A DNA stretch of 64,000 nucleotides, from NCBI GenBank assembly GCA_000149265.1, contig CH003267.1, positions 838,634 through 902,633 of the forward strand. Reading direction: 5' to 3'. The notes beneath the pieces are model-generated. The model saw only the letters and a list, made by a program, of their open reading frames with translations. It had not been told where the DNA came from and made no database searches. Shown here piece by piece: positions 1 to 35,832 of this stretch (positions are counted from its first letter, which is position 1; every line of letters starts with the position of its first letter). Both the position numbers and the translations under genes were made by a program. Source of the DNA: Ciona savignyi. Lineage: Eukaryota; Chordata; Ascidiacea; Phlebobranchia; Cionidae.

Positions 1-272
1 GTTTAAATAGTTAAATAAATGGTTCAAATGTCGACCCTTGATTTAAACGATGTACGCTGGGTGTTTTGTCCAACAACAAACCATCTAGCCATCGACTAGT
101 TTCGATCCCACAACCTTTTAACTTTTATTTATTTTAAACTAACTTTAACTTTTATCTTTTTTTGAACAAACAAACCAACAGTTTGACTTGCAATCATGTA
201 TCAAAACTAGCCGCTCATGACCTAATATACAATCACTTGCGATCACGACCTAATATACACGCTCCCACCCAG
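1..272 (+). other. DDB1: DDB1 intron (5' edge of window)
   Basis: Non-coding DNA upstream of the first DDB1 exon in the window, ending in the acceptor at 271-272. The stretch around 80-120 (tagtttcgatcccacaacc) resembles the B-box side of the tRNA-derived SINEs found elsewhere here and recurs near 32800, so it is probably a decayed SINE. Nothing else is recognisable. Confidence 0.6.
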
Positions 273-23888
<23,616 letters not shown>

Positions 23889-24092
23889 TCAATCGAACGA
23901 TCTTACAACGTCCATTGTTGCAAACTCTCTCATTCTGAGACGAGGCAATATTATTACATTTCCTATGTGCTGAATTGAATGTTCCATTTCATAGTAAAAC
24001 CGCAATCATACGACACTAAGACACTACTTAAATTAGCTATGATGACGGCTGTGTTTGCTTTTTCACTTTTGACGAATTTGCATTTTCGCTCC

Positions 24093-24098
24093 AATAAA
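24093..24098 (+). promoter_or_regulatory. DDB1: candidate DDB1 poly(A) signal
   Basis: AATAAA 205 bases after the DDB1 stop codon (23886-23888), followed by T/GT-rich sequence. It would give a short 3' UTR. No competing AATAAA lies between the stop and this site. Confidence 0.6.
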
Positions 24099-24113
24099 AT
24101 TCAATATGTATAT

Positions 24114-24668
24114 AATGTGGTTTGTTTTGTTTGTAAACTGCCGATACTCTTTCACTCCCACCAGTTTCAATATATGAATGCAGCAACAGCTTTATACAGA
24201 CCGCAATCGATTTGTTGCCGTTGGCAATCAGTACGAGACGTTTGTCAAAATATATAATAGCGGAATATTTGCATTGAATACGGTGGGCGCAGGTAGTGTA
24301 CTACTAACTAAATGTACAAAATCACTTAGCAGAACACTTACAATTCACTTAACCAAGCTTTGAACAAAAGCGTCACGTTTCAAAGTCGTATTTCATGTTA
24401 AACCGGAATTTACGCATAGGTTGAAGTTAGTAATCTACAAAACAGAGCCGGTTTTAGGCCGATTTGACCGATTAGATCAAATTGGGCCCCGCACCTTGAA
24501 GGGGCCCCGCGCTAGCGGGGGTCTTTCTGTATTACGAGGTTTAAAATACTACTAAAACGTAAAATAATATTCTTTTTTCATAATATCAATTTGTTTTGTA
24601 TCGTAACTAAGTCAAATTTATATTTCTGTGTCTGCCTGTTAGGTCATAATGAATATAGTTGCTAAACA

Positions 24669-24699
<31 letters not shown>

Positions 24700-26135
24700 G
24701 TTTGGAAGTAAAACAATATATCGTAAATAAGCATCCACATTACCTTTAATTTGTTTTATAGCAAGTATCAAATGTCTATTTTTGTAGTTTGTATGTACTG
24801 GTATGTATTTTATGATATATAAACAGCCATAAATGTTGCTATGAAGAGTAGGGGCCCCGCCATCACATTTCTAATTGGGCCCCGCGGTTCCTAGCACCGG
24901 GCCTGCTACAAAATGATATCATAAAGACGACTTTGGTGAAATCCAATCGTGAGAAGAAAGCTATTAGTCATTTCCAGTCGCGAATCAAGTTAGGGCCGCA
25001 GCCCGACTCAACTACGTATTAGAGGAAGGCTGTGACGTAAAGGTCGTTCTCCGTTACGGATGAAGGATTATCAGCTGACAGACCGCAAGCGTTCTTTCTG
25101 TTGCTTCGGGTCGTAAACAAAGTCGATAAGTTCCTGTTGTTACAGTTGATATTTGGTGGATTAAATGCGACTAGTAGGTGTTTGGGATGTAAAAACAACA
25201 TATATTGTGATTCAAACTGTTCCAAGCTGGTAATGTTAATTGCTATGCTCGTATTGCTTTTATTTCAGTCTTTGTTCTCAGCTGTATTTCTATAGCTTTC
25301 ACTTTAAAGTAAGTTTCTCTTCTACAAGTGGTATTTATTGTAGTCTGTTCTGCTCATACTAATACCTACTATGAACTTATATGTATGTATTATTTAAATA
25401 TTGGTAATATTATGTTTTCCTGTTAGTATTAGATTGTCTAGAAAAGAGGACAGTTTCAGATTCAGACAAGATATTTTGCACATTGTAGTGATGAATATAT
25501 TCTGTGCGTTGTCATGCATTTCTTATTTTTGGTATTATTTTTTTAACATAGCGTAATTTCGTAGGTTTTAGGAGCGTTTTAGTTATCTTCTACATATATG
25601 CGCCTTGATTTCTAGACCAGTTTATCAGTGATAGTAATTTAAAATAAAGTAAACATAAATTTTTACATCTACATGCTGTTGTTAAAGGCAGGATAATTAT
25701 TTTGTTAAGTTACTGTAACTGATCCCATGCTGTTTTTTTAACTACCTGTATTACTGGTACCTTAATCTTTATTTAATTCCTAATGGTTTAACGACTGAAT
25801 TCTTCTGCTGCGACTAATAATTTTATGTGTGGTTACTTGCATCTGGGCATAAAAACGTACCGTTATAAACTAAGTAGTAATTTCTCAAATTTAAAATAAA
25901 AAATATTTTATTTTACATAAAAAGTCTACCGAGAATTCTTTACCTGCACAATTATTAGGTTCAAATATCGTTGTATACTCAACCTAAGTTATAAATTAAC
26001 GAGCCGTATACTGCAGTGTAAAGTGAACTGTGAAATTTAGTTCAATAATAAGTGATCTGTGCTTTAACTACTGATTTGGATATCCTGTGAACACAGGTTA
26101 ACTGCTGTAAACATTGCTTCTCTACAAATTCTTCT
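24114..26135. other. intergenic region DDB1 to RNF24-like
   Basis: About 2 kb with no credible coding sequence. It holds the 463-bp hAT-type MITE at 24443-24905. The rest is AT-rich. The promoter and 5' UTR of the RING gene must lie in its distal part, but I see no clear TATA box or start element. Confidence 0.6.
24443..24905. mobile_element. hAT-type MITE (CAGGCCCGG family), copy 2
   Basis: Closely matches 11198-11648 from the ggttttaggccgatttgacc block to gcaccgggcctg. It is flanked by ctacaaaa on both sides (24435-24442 and 24906-24913), an 8-bp duplication. The 5' end is mutated (cagagccgg). It carries an expanded TA run near 24666-24700. Confidence 0.88.
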
Positions 26136-26139
26136 AATC

Positions 26140-29100
26140 ATGGTGAGTTGATTTGATAACAATTCCTTAAATTCGGCTGAACAAATTATTTATTAACTGT
26201 TTATACATTATTCTGTTATTATGATGATTTTGGGCACGAGTTGCTGTAGTAACAGTAGACAACAATACTTTAAGCAAACACTTTGAGCAAATATAGTTCT
26301 TTTCACGATTGGAAAGTTTGGAATATTGTTTCATTAAAATTTTCATTGGTCTAACGAAGCTAAAGGGTTTTATAAAGTTGCTATTGATCTATTTCAACTT
26401 ATGTGCTTTAAAACTGCTATAACTTATTATTCCATACATTTGCTATGAAAACAACTTAATTACTTTTAAAGGCCGATTGTTCTGTGTACCTTTGTGTGGA
26501 TTTAATTTTATGTTATAATAGTATGTAAACACTTTAGATTGTACAAATGATTTTCCGTAATCCTAAGAGTCAGTACTGGTGTTTCTCCGTCTGCTAGCAG
26601 GCTTTAATATTGACCCTAGCCACTCACTAAGTGTGGGCTTATTACCAAACTAATTGTGCTGAGTGAAGTAGAATAAAATGTTGTGTCTTTTTCATTCAAA
26701 AGTCACATCACACTGTTAAAGCTCCGTCTGTGGACATGCAGTGTTCTGAAAAGTGTGTTTTTTTTTCTTTTGCTGCAGCGTTTACCATTAACAATTTCAA
26801 AATACATGTCATATATATATATCAACAATTAACCCCCCCCCCCCCCCCACCCCAAAAAAGGCAAGATACTACAGAAAAACAGGAAGGCACCAAAAAACCA
26901 AACGTTATCTAGTTTTGTGCCTGTTTTACCAAATGCATGTGTAACAAATATGATATTGTATACTGATATGCAAAACAAAAGTTGGGATTAACTGTATTTT
27001 GGATTTGGTGATTAGTTTCGTGTTTAAGAAATATTGTTTATTTCAGGATGGAAGTAATCAGCAGAACGAAAGTGAAGGGGAGGACTTATCATTCAATTCA
27101 CTGCCATTTAAAATGGCTTTGCCCATGGTTGCTGTCGGTACATTCATACTTGCTTTGAGCTTTGCTTTTTGCTGTTACCTGGCCAGGTAAGTAATACTTG
27201 ACAACTTGACAGGGTTTTTTAAAGTATATTTGAAGCTGTCCAATATTCATCTGAATAAAGGCATGGGAATAGTTTCGGGGCTGTTTTGAAAAAAATATAA
27301 TCCTTGGTAGATAAAAGCAAGTTTTGATAAATGAGGTTGATAAATATGGGTGGCTATTTTGTCTCTCCTGTCAGGTTACCAGAGCTATTGCAGTGTATTT
27401 TACGCAATACAGACACTGCTTTTCGTTTTACCCATTATATACTGGGAACTTTAAAGTCAAAACAGATGATTAATGGTTATGTTTCCCTGCTTGTTTAAAA
27501 TGCTGCTTTCACAGTTACCATACCATTCATGTTTATTTATTCTATATCAAGGCATTTAAGATACAAACTAAAAAAATGGAGGTTTATATATTTGTTTCAA
27601 GTATTAAATACTTCCCTTATATATATTGTTGTATTTTTCTCAGATTATATTGTTGTATTTTTCCTCAATTATTGTATTTTCTTCAGATTACGAAAACACC
27701 GGAGTAGAATCAAAGGATACAAGAAGGTGATAAAATACAGTTAATCTATGCTTGTGGTCAATTAAATCCAGTCATGGCGAAATGACTAATTCCTTATAAT
27801 TACAGGTTATACTCAATAAAAAGAAGGAAAATCCATTGGAAGACACCAAGAATGAGGTTTGTAATTTAATCCAATTAATGGGTTCTACCAAATTAAAGGA
27901 ATATCTCAATCATATACAACACACTGCAATAGCTCTGGTATGGTGGGCGCGAGGTGATCTGACGATTGTCTGTGTGTTAACCCCCTCGGTTTTCCTATTC
28001 ACGGGGATAAACATGAATATCCTTTCCTAGTCCTCACCTTCTGTGTTTCTGTTACCAACATGCTAGGCCTACTGTGTAAGGCCAAGGGTAAATACGTTTT
28101 AAATATTTTATTGTCACCTGCAGTTTAAATTGACACTACGCCTATAGTAGTCCACAAACAGTTAATTTTAACTGTAGGTAAGGGTGGGCTTTTACGCAGT
28201 CGTAAAATTAAATAAACCATTTTAATTGTTTTCTTCAGACATGTCCTGTCTGTCTGGAAGATTTCAAAAATAAAGACGTATTGGCGATATGTCCTTGTCA
28301 CCATGTTTTCCATAAAAAGTAAGTTGACATTTCATAGACGTCAATTTCTTTATGTACGCATAAATTAATTGCACCATTTGTGACAGAAATAAGTGTTATT
28401 AGATTCTTAAAAAATAAAATAAGTGATTATTTTGGACTTTTTTGGTACTACAAATTCATTATTTTACCATTTATATTTTTAAAACACTATGTAATAAACA
28501 AAAAGTGGGAAGCTTTTTGTTGTATATGTTGTATGTTGCCACCATTAATTTTTGTTTGGGGTAACATGTCACCCCATAAATTTACGCATTTGTATGTTTT
28601 ACACTCTTACTCCTTACCACATTCCCACAGTTGACCCACTCACTTTTGCTACAGAATGTTATTTATATCTTTAAAACATAGTACTATCCTATAATACTAA
28701 TACTTTATAACTATAAAAATTAACCCATCAAAAATAATTCACATATTTCTCATATCTAGTCTAGATTAAAATTGTGATTTTAATATTTCATTTCCATATG
28801 AGAAGATATATTGTACAACATATCATACATAGGAGCAAACATGTAATAGAACTGTAGGTTTGTGTAATCGTTGGTATTATGTGTCGCCATCAGCTGAAAT
28901 GTTTATAATTCGAAACTAGCGGTGTGTTTGAGCAAGGCACTTCGTAGACGTTGTCTGAATCCAGTAGTTTAATGGGATGATTAAAAACTGTGTTAATTTT
29001 TGTATTGTACAAAACCCACTGCAATAGCTCTGGCAACCAACTGTAGGATAATCTGATGAATTCGTCCGGTGGTATAATAATAACCATCCCCCTTTGTATC

Positions 29101-29419
29101 TATGCATTCTATGTGGTACACATATGCGGTACTTGTGTATCCTACAATTTATCAATTACTTTGCACTTTTTTTATTACTTCCTTGTTTTAGTTCTACTCA
29201 GTTGCGTCATAACTGTTCTTAGTTTATCAATTAATCAAATTTTCTCTTAGATGCCTTTGTAAGTGGTTGGAGTTACGTCCCACCTGCCCCATGTGTATGT
29301 CGCATATATCGGTGCACTACCACGGCCACCAAACCAACCAGCCTGGTGTTGCCGGTACTTCCTTCACCATCCCTGCCACTATGGGAGCTCCTGCTGGATT
29401 ATTCCCCAGCCAGGTCTAA
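26140..29419 (+). CDS. RNF24: RING-H2 membrane E3 ubiquitin ligase, RNF24/RNF122 type
   Basis: Exons: 26140-26142 (the start codon only, then donor gtgagt), 27047-27186, 27687-27726, 27806-27856, 28239-28318, 29251-29419; all phases close and the product is 160 residues. The first coding stretch is acidic ([10 protein letters not shown]), followed by one transmembrane helix ([20 protein letters not shown]) and a basic stop-transfer segment ([14 protein letters not shown]). The RING-H2 reads CPVCLEDF, then [11 protein letters not shown], then KWLE and CPMC, giving the C3H2C3 ligand order. Known family members are small single-pass proteins that recruit E2 enzymes at internal membranes. RNF24 and RNF122 are close paralogues in vertebrates and I cannot separate them here, so the symbol means the family. 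The one-codon first exon is unusual but phase-consistent. An alternative start further upstream cannot be excluded. Confidence 0.9.
26833..26853 (+). repeat. poly-C run in RNF24-like intron 1
   Basis: A run of about 17 Cs, one A, then four more Cs, just after an AT dinucleotide stretch. It is a homopolymer likely to vary in length or be misread. Confidence 0.9.
27870..28030 (+). mobile_element. SINE body and tail
   Basis: ttaatgggttctaccaaatt, caacacactgcaatagctct, the gtgggcgcgaggtgatctga block and the tail aaacatgaatatcctttcc. The head is absent. It starts 14 bases after the donor of the RNF24-like exon ending 27856. Confidence 0.7.
28890..29065 (+). mobile_element. degraded SINE
   Basis: Fragments of head (attcgaaactagcggtgtgt), linker (gagcaaggcacttcgtagac) and body (ccactgcaatagctctggca) in the right order but with deletions. 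It lies in the intron before the last RNF24-like exon. Confidence 0.5.
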
Positions 29420-31628
29420 CTCTCTACCGTAGCCCAATTAAGCATGATACAAACTTACTGTGCCACCGCACATTGTCACAACCGACTTTTCACTGCGTTA
29501 AATGAGATTAGTATGGTAAGTGGTTGAGAATTTGATGGCGTACTTAATCAAGGATCGGGCATTTTCACCACAATGAAAAGATTTTACACATTTTCTTTGA
29601 TATTCTTTTATTGCTGTTCCATACCCTTTTCGTCTGATTTTACTGTATCAGATCTTTTTTTGTTATTTTTTTCAAGTGGAGTTTATTCCACTGACCGTCT
29701 TAGTTTTTCTTTACTTCCTACATTAGATTTATAACCATATTTCTGTAATTTTGTACATTATGATTTAATTACTTAAGAACAGGGGTAGGATTTTCAAATT
29801 TGTTTAACAAATTTAAACAAATTAATATCCAACTTAAACGTTTCGTTTTTATTGATTTCTTTTACTGCTGCCATATTTAATATCGGTAACATGCTGTGTT
29901 GCAATCAAGGAGTTTTTCTTACACTTTAAAAAGATGTTTTTTTTAATTTTTTGAAGTCGTCTACTGTTACAACACGTTGTATTGACACCAGTCACGAGTT
30001 TCGTGCGATTTGTTTATGTCCAATTTTGCATAGAAAATCGTTCAAACAGCACCTACTCGTGTGTGTTTAATGCGACACGCGTGCACAGTATCTATCTTCT
30101 AACAATACTTTTAATCAGCTGTGGGATCGAAGGAGGCCCATACATCTCCCCCAGTTTCGTAGCACTAAGCAATCTGTCACTGTATAAGTTGTTCTTTTGT
30201 CTCCGATAATCTTATTTCTAGCCGACCATTGTCCTAGCCACCGTTGAAAAGGGGGCTTTTCTCCCGAGTATTATCTCCTTTCTTTGTCTCTTTCACTGGC
30301 AGCGGGCTTGAGTTAATGTTGCACACTCCACTGGATTGCCAGCGTCGCACGGCAAGCTTTGCGTGGCCGTTTTCGCTACAGCGATTACATCCGCCATTTC
30401 CACACAAAATCTGAATCGTAATTCCTGGATTTTGTTTTCATGCGTACCACCAATCCATACTACACAGCACCTGCTAAACCGAATTAAACTAAACCGCCGC
30501 TACAATACGTTGTATTTGAAAAGTCGCCCAGTACAAAATTGTTTCAATCAAAATTTGCAATTTTGGTTCCTTTATTTTCGTTTTCCTAACCAAATTTCGT
30601 TCCAAAATGAGTCATGTCATGTATTAATTACATTTCAATTTCCTTGTATTTTCACCGCTGTTTGAAAGGCGTCATCTACAGTTCACTTGCTGGACTCACT
30701 TACCTGTCAATTCCTGTTATTTGCATGTTATTTAGTGTCATTTAGTGTGTGTGCGACATATAATGTACATTACTCTCCTGACGCAGCTGGCTTATTTCAG
30801 TGTCCTCTTCTACATGAAACTTTCATTGAAATAAACAGAACTTGTTTATTCACTTTTGTTTTGATTTCTTGTTTATTCACTTTTGATGACAACGAAAAAG
30901 CAGTTTTGACAAGCTACAGGCTTGTATTACAGGAATCTATACAATTAAAGCCTTTTTAAGAGTATTTCGGATGGTAATTATTCCACTTAAGATTTCTTAA
31001 ATTAAAAGAAGGTGTGAGTTTTAGAAAAGTTTTAAATATTGCCATTGTAAATTTCACAAGTTACAATCTGAAACTTTAAAATCACACGAATAAAGACTGT
31101 TTATAAACAAACGCATCAAACGTGTTGTTTTCGGGGAAACCAGTAGTAGACTACTTAATAATAGTAGTGGTTATTGATGCGATAAACGTCACCCTTTCCG
31201 CCCCATAATAGCAAAAGTTTCAGCGTAAACAAACCATCTATCAAACCTTAAAATAGAGTTCGCCGTCTAGTACCCCATGCTAAGAACTGAAGGAAATTCT
31301 ATAGTATTCTCCTAATGATTAATTTTGCCGAAAATAAGGCCCCATGCGTTATACTGCATCCTTGTATATGATTAATTGTTTACACAATAACACTCTTTGT
31401 GAATTTTACAATCGTGCGAAAGATAATGGCGGATGTCTACGTCATAAATTACGTTTTGTAAACAGTAAACCCTGTTATATTACTACGTTTGGTTTAATTT
31501 TCTCTTTTTTTTTCGATTTTAAAGATAAGATGATTCATCTTCACGGAAGAAGAAAAAAACTTTAAAATTATAATCGTTAACACCATAACACGATTTAAAA
31601 TAGGCAAAAGCAAGACCTTGTTAAAGCA

Positions 31629-31667
31629 GAGATATATAAACAAGAGACTCTCTTGTTTATATATCTC
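31629..31667. repeat. perfect 39-bp palindrome
   Basis: Arms 31629-31647 and 31649-31667 are exact inverted complements of 19 bases (gagatatataaacaagaga) around a single C. It could form a hairpin in RNA or a cruciform in DNA. There are no target-site duplications or related copies that I can see. Confidence 0.9.
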
Positions 31668-31979
31668 CGGTTAAAGTTAATTTAACTAATAATTATGGTA
31701 ATTTGACAATTAAATTATATCAAGATTGGTAATAGTACAAATAAAAGTGTGTAATAAAGCATAACCTATATTAAGTTGACCGGCTAATAAAGGGTCTGTA
31801 GTCTAGTTGTACATAATATGTCCAGACATGCAATTTGACTGTATAACAAAAAGTTTCAGGTGATGTCAAACGTACTGTATAATGCGCCGTAGGCCTATTT
31901 GGTATACGCATTAAGCATATCGGGTACACAGCTCGTTATATAACCGAGATAGTCATGTAATGTAAACAGGTGTTTACAA

Positions 31980-32030
31980 AGGTGATTCTAATCAATAATA
32001 AACAAGTGTAGGCTACTAGAATTTGATCCG
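31980..32030. repeat. dispersed repeat, copy 2
   Basis: Matches 22158-22202 (gtgattctaatcaataataa, acaagt, actagaatttga) with a short insertion. It lies in intergenic DNA. Confidence 0.5.
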
Positions 32031-32710
32031 CATTTTTACCTCGATCATACATTCATACATTTTCAGTTTGTGCTTGATGAAATTTGTTATAATACAAGTA
32101 AGATTCGTCATTTGGGAAGTGACTTTTTCGCCAAAGTTCGTTTAACGAAGTGGCATTTTGAAACCGGAACAACCGAAACAGCTACCGAAAGTTTATTTTG
32201 ACACGATGGGACAGTGTTTCCCAAACTTTTTTGGTAGGTGACCAATTCAAAACCAGCCAATGGGCCTAAAGCGCACACGCTGTGGTCTGACCTCGCCATT
32301 TATTCCCACTGACGTAAATTCAAATTTTAAAGTCTTCGTTATATGAAAATATTTGATCAAAATTTTAAAGTCTTCGTTATAAATGGAATTGACTGCAGTT
32401 TAAATTTTATACTCGCCCTCGTGACTATATCTTTGTAGCCTACTATTTAGAAATAAAATAAGGAATTTGAGAACAAAAGCATTATAGTTTCGTTGTGACG
32501 CAATAAAACGAAATTTATTATCCTACTCAGGAAAGCATAAACTACACCACTACCTATTAAATAGGTTATTGAAATTTAGTAAATAAGGTTTTTGAGATTG
32601 GAGTTAATGTTATCAACGTTAGTTGCTTGTTTTTAAGTCACTGTTGTACAGTTTTAATTTAAAAAAAGTTTTAACACAAGCCCCGCCAATTGTACTCTTG
32701 ATTTGTGTGT

Positions 32711-32835
32711 CGCCTTTAAGCCAAAGGGTTGCAGGTTTGAAAATGGTCACAAGCTAGTCGGCTGTGTCCTTGTGCAAGGCACTTAGCCGACTTCGTCAAC
32801 GGCTAGTTTCGATCCAAAAACCTTTTAAACTCTTA
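32711..32835 (+). mobile_element. SINE head fragment
   Basis: ccaaagggttgcaggtttga, ggtcacaagctagtcggctg and tccttgtgcaaggcacttag correspond to the B-box side and linker of the main SINE. The body is missing. Confidence 0.55.
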
Positions 32836-33387
32836 TCTATTAAGCAAAGTTGCTCGTAAAAAATAAATGGTTGTTTTTCGTTGGGTTATACTCCCAGCTT
32901 AAGATGAGTTTCAAGTCTTACACATTAATGGCACAAACATTAAAATCGAAATGTCTGTATGGATATTTATCACCGATTTGTTTTCGACAGCTTGTAATAA
33001 GGTTTATAAAATAAAGTACGATCTTCGCGTTGACGTTGAAGTGCAAAAAGCAATCAATTCTACTTTATCACGTTTGATTTGGGCCCTATAATATACATCA
33101 CCACTATAATAAACTACAAATATCTATTATTTTGTTTGTTTGTGTGTTTAAACTATTTTAACATTTGAAAAATCAATACTTTTCTATTTCCCAAAGGGTT
33201 TTACAAGCTTCATAAAGATTACCTATTAGTTCAGAGGTGCCTACATGTACCAATGGTGACTTGAACATGCAAAGTATTTTTGTCTGTCCTGAAATACAGC
33301 TTAAATTTTTTATAGCTACACTGTTTGGTTCAGAATCCCCGGGAACTTGGATAAGATAAGACAATTATTGTTATCCCCGTAAATAAA

Positions 33388-33727
33388 TAGGAATAGGGTA
33401 TTTATATTTATCCCCGTGAATGGGAAAACCAAGGGGGTTAACACACGGGGAATCATCATACCACCTCGCGCTTACTGGCGGTTTACCGGAGCTATTCTAG
33501 TGCATTGTGTATGATTCACATGTTCCTTTAATACAGTAGAACCCATTAATTTGGGTTTTGACAATGTCCGAAGACCTCAGCAGACTGTATTCTAATTCAC
33601 ATGCAAACAACATCTATTGTTTGTAAAGTGCCAGTTACACAACCTACTAGCTGGCGACCAGTTTTGAATCTGCAACCCTTCGGCTGAAAGGCGACGAACT
33701 AATCTGCCAAGCTAACCGGTCGGATAC
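33388..33727 (-). mobile_element. tRNA-derived SINE, inverted
   Basis: Tail (aatagggtatttatatttat), body (ggaaaaccaagggggttaac), then head side (gtgccagttacacaacctac, cttcggctgaaaggcgacga) ending in ctaaccggtcggat. An insertion of about 50 bases around 33575-33630 interrupts the linker. Confidence 0.75.
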
Positions 33728-34819
33728 GAAGAACACGCAAGAGACGTTTAACACGGGTTATCACCAGCACACGACGTCGGATTACTAGAGCTATTGCACT
33801 GTATTGTAAATGATTAAGATTTTCGTTTAGTTATATTGTAGAATCCAATAATCCACTGTGTTCATGTGATATTCGCGCCTTTTAAGGCAAATTATAAAAG
33901 CTAAAGTAAGGATAATGTGGGAGACTGCGTTGGTTATAAAGTGGAATAGCATTGCAATTGTACACATGCGGAATTGAATTGTTAGTTACACCTAAGTTTA
34001 GGTTCTAATCCGTTTAAATGTTTAACCGATCCTAGTCTTTAGAAATAGTATCCACAATTTACATAGGGGCCTTCTATTTAATGATTAATCGCATATTGTC
34101 GATGTCAATACGTTTTGCAAATAAAATAAATTAAGTCAACATAATTAAAGCATCTTAATTTTAAGTTTTAATCAGTTTATGGAGTATGTGGCTAATATTA
34201 TGCAGTTTTTATGCTGATGGGTTTTACTAAAACTGAACGAATGACAACCAATACCCAACATTGCAACTTATTGTTTAACCGGAATCAGTTTCGAACCCCT
34301 GATGGGCTCGTTACTAAGGCCGTTTTTTTGTATATAATTCGGTATATGTATCGATCGCGTTAACCACTTGGTCACGTGAGGTAATATGATTTAATAACGC
34401 CCTCTTACGTATTCTCTAGATAATCTAAAGATACCACGTGTGATAATGCTACTTTCGTTTTTCCATTCACCGGGAAAAACATGATTATTCTGCCATAACC
34501 TAAGATAAGTGTATACACTGAGATATGTAACACGTCACCTACTCACCGTGGTAACAAACAACGCTAACGCATAATTAAAGCAAACAAAATCATTCCAGCA
34601 AAAGAATATACTATTTTTATAGTTCAAGTTGTACTTTTACGAGTTCCTTCACAATTTTGGAGTCAGACAATAAAATTTAACAACATTCCCATGTTATTTA
34701 TTACTCTGTAATTGCTCCGGTATTCCTATACTGGGTTTAAAGCGTGGTAGCGACCCATACCTAAATAAAAGTTTGCATATTTTTATCCGCCATGTCATCT
34801 CCCTCCTTGGGAAAATGAG

Positions 34820-34978
34820 TGAATGCTCCTTTCTGCGTTGACTTGGTCAATTCTGCAAATAACGCTTTCTGATTGGTGCGTTGCAAGCCCGCGGTGCATC
34901 ATGGGTAATATTTCTTGTCGGGAGGATTACATTTCGAAGCATGCTGGAGAAGGTGTTTGTATTTTCACATTTAAAAAG
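34820..34978 (+). promoter_or_regulatory. SEPHS: candidate promoter and 5' non-coding exon of SPS
   Basis: A GC-richer patch in AT-rich DNA containing an inverted CCAAT box (gattggtgcg near 34871) and cccgcggtgcatcatgggta. It ends in a strong donor aaaaag|gtacgt (34979). If spliced to the Sec exon acceptor (35429-35430) or the Gly exon acceptor (35831-35832), it would be a shared leader exon. A short frame starting MGNISCRED (34901) would meet a stop in the Sec exon 5' part, so it would be an upstream ORF. No TSS can be proven from sequence. Confidence 0.4.
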
Positions 34979-35430
34979 GTACGTATTGCGACTTTTATTA
35001 ACGTTATAAAATGTTTTTGAAACCTTGATTGTAATAAGTAAACTATAACAAATACTTTCCTATCTGTCGTCGTGCTTAAACCCGACTTATAAAACTTTAA
35101 ATTATGCACATTCAAGCACTTTTCACAAATTTTAAAATACGTGTTATGGTGTCACTCGTAACCGTGTTTAATTTATTAATACGGATCACATGTGTTTTTT
35201 TATTTATTTTGGGCTTGATACCTGAAATATTTATAGCCCACACCTTAATTGTCCACTTCTGAATGTGGCTTGTGTCTGCAGTAGGCTACTTTGTCCAAAT
35301 ACGTAAGCCAGATTGTAGATCCCATGCATAAATTTTCTCTCCTAACAATTGTAGAAGGCAGGGAATGTGAGTTACTTGATCTATGCTCTAAAAAATAATT
35401 TCTATTTGCTAATTTATATTTTTCTCTCAG

Positions 35431-35673
35431 ATTTTTTCTAAAAAAATAAACCAGATCATAAGGTAATGGTAGAAAACGTGGTAAAGTACACAAAGTGGGA
35501 CCCGGTTTTCCATGGGCTCCAAGAGGAGTTCAGGTTAACAAACTTCACTGGTTTAAAAGGGTGAGGGTGCAAGGTCCCCCAGAAGGTTCTGCTCAAGCTT
35601 CTGGAGGGATTTGAATCTGTTTCCAATGGAAATGGGTTCCACAATAACAACATGCAACCAACCCCCACAGTTG
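35431..35673 (+). CDS. SEPHS2: selenophosphate synthetase Sec-type alternative 5' exon (in-frame UGA)
   Basis: Acceptor tttttctctcag ends at 35430; the start codon is 35466-35468; the exon ends with phase 1 before gtgaga. The frame reads EEFRLTNFTGLKG, then TGA at 35562-35564, then GCKVPQKVLLKLLEGFE. In Sec-containing SPS2 proteins the catalytic residue sits exactly in KG-U-GCKVP. Clear family conservation on both sides of the TGA shows it is read as selenocysteine and is not a stop. The tail after residue 50 (SNGNGFHNNNMQPTPT) is less conserved, as in vertebrate SPS2. This exon joins 36193 directly, giving a 487-residue protein including Sec. Confidence 0.9.
35576..35608 (+). promoter_or_regulatory. 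SEPHS2: stem-loop downstream of UGA (Sec redefinition element candidate)
   Basis: cccccagaag (35576-35585) pairs with cttctggaggg (35598-35608): ten base pairs with one bulged A, and a 12-base loop. It starts 11 bases after the UGA. Such stem-loops after Sec codons (SRE) are known to promote UGA redefinition in some selenoprotein mRNAs. The structure also falls in coding sequence, so the pairing could partly reflect codon constraint. Confidence 0.6.
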
Positions 35674-35832
35674 GTGAGAATTAAACATGAATGTCCATGC
35701 CCCTCGCTTCTAAAAATACCTCCATGATACTGACTTCAAATTACGTTTTTTTGCGATTGACACCATATCACTTGTTCGAACCATAAAGATACTGTACCAA
35801 GCTATATTCCTCTCACAGTACTATGGTTTCAG

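Larger units (their letters stand above)
29420..34790. other. intergenic region RNF24-like to SPS, including RNF24 3' UTR
   Basis: The RNF24-like 3' UTR starts at 29420. Possible AATAAA signals are at 30830-30835 and 31089-31094, so the transcript could be long, but the true end is unknown. Open frames at 29982, 30336 and 30687 lack splice structure and recognisable motifs. The region also holds a 39-bp palindrome at 31629, a hAT-like fragment at 32210-32300 (cagtgtttcccaaacttttt), SINE fragments at 32711 and 33388, and a tRNA-like repeat at 34270-34350. I see no gene. Confidence 0.6.

Noticed and set aside
29982-30959. Three + strand open frames after the RNF24-like gene
   Set aside because: Short, low-complexity, no homology I recognise, and no consistent splicing. 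They could be 3' UTR sequence.
35562-35564. TGA as a normal stop codon or pseudogene mutation
   Set aside because: Strong SPS conservation continues immediately after it (GCKVPQKVLLKLL), it is at the known Sec position, the exon has intact splice sites with matching phase, and a SECIS candidate lies downstream.
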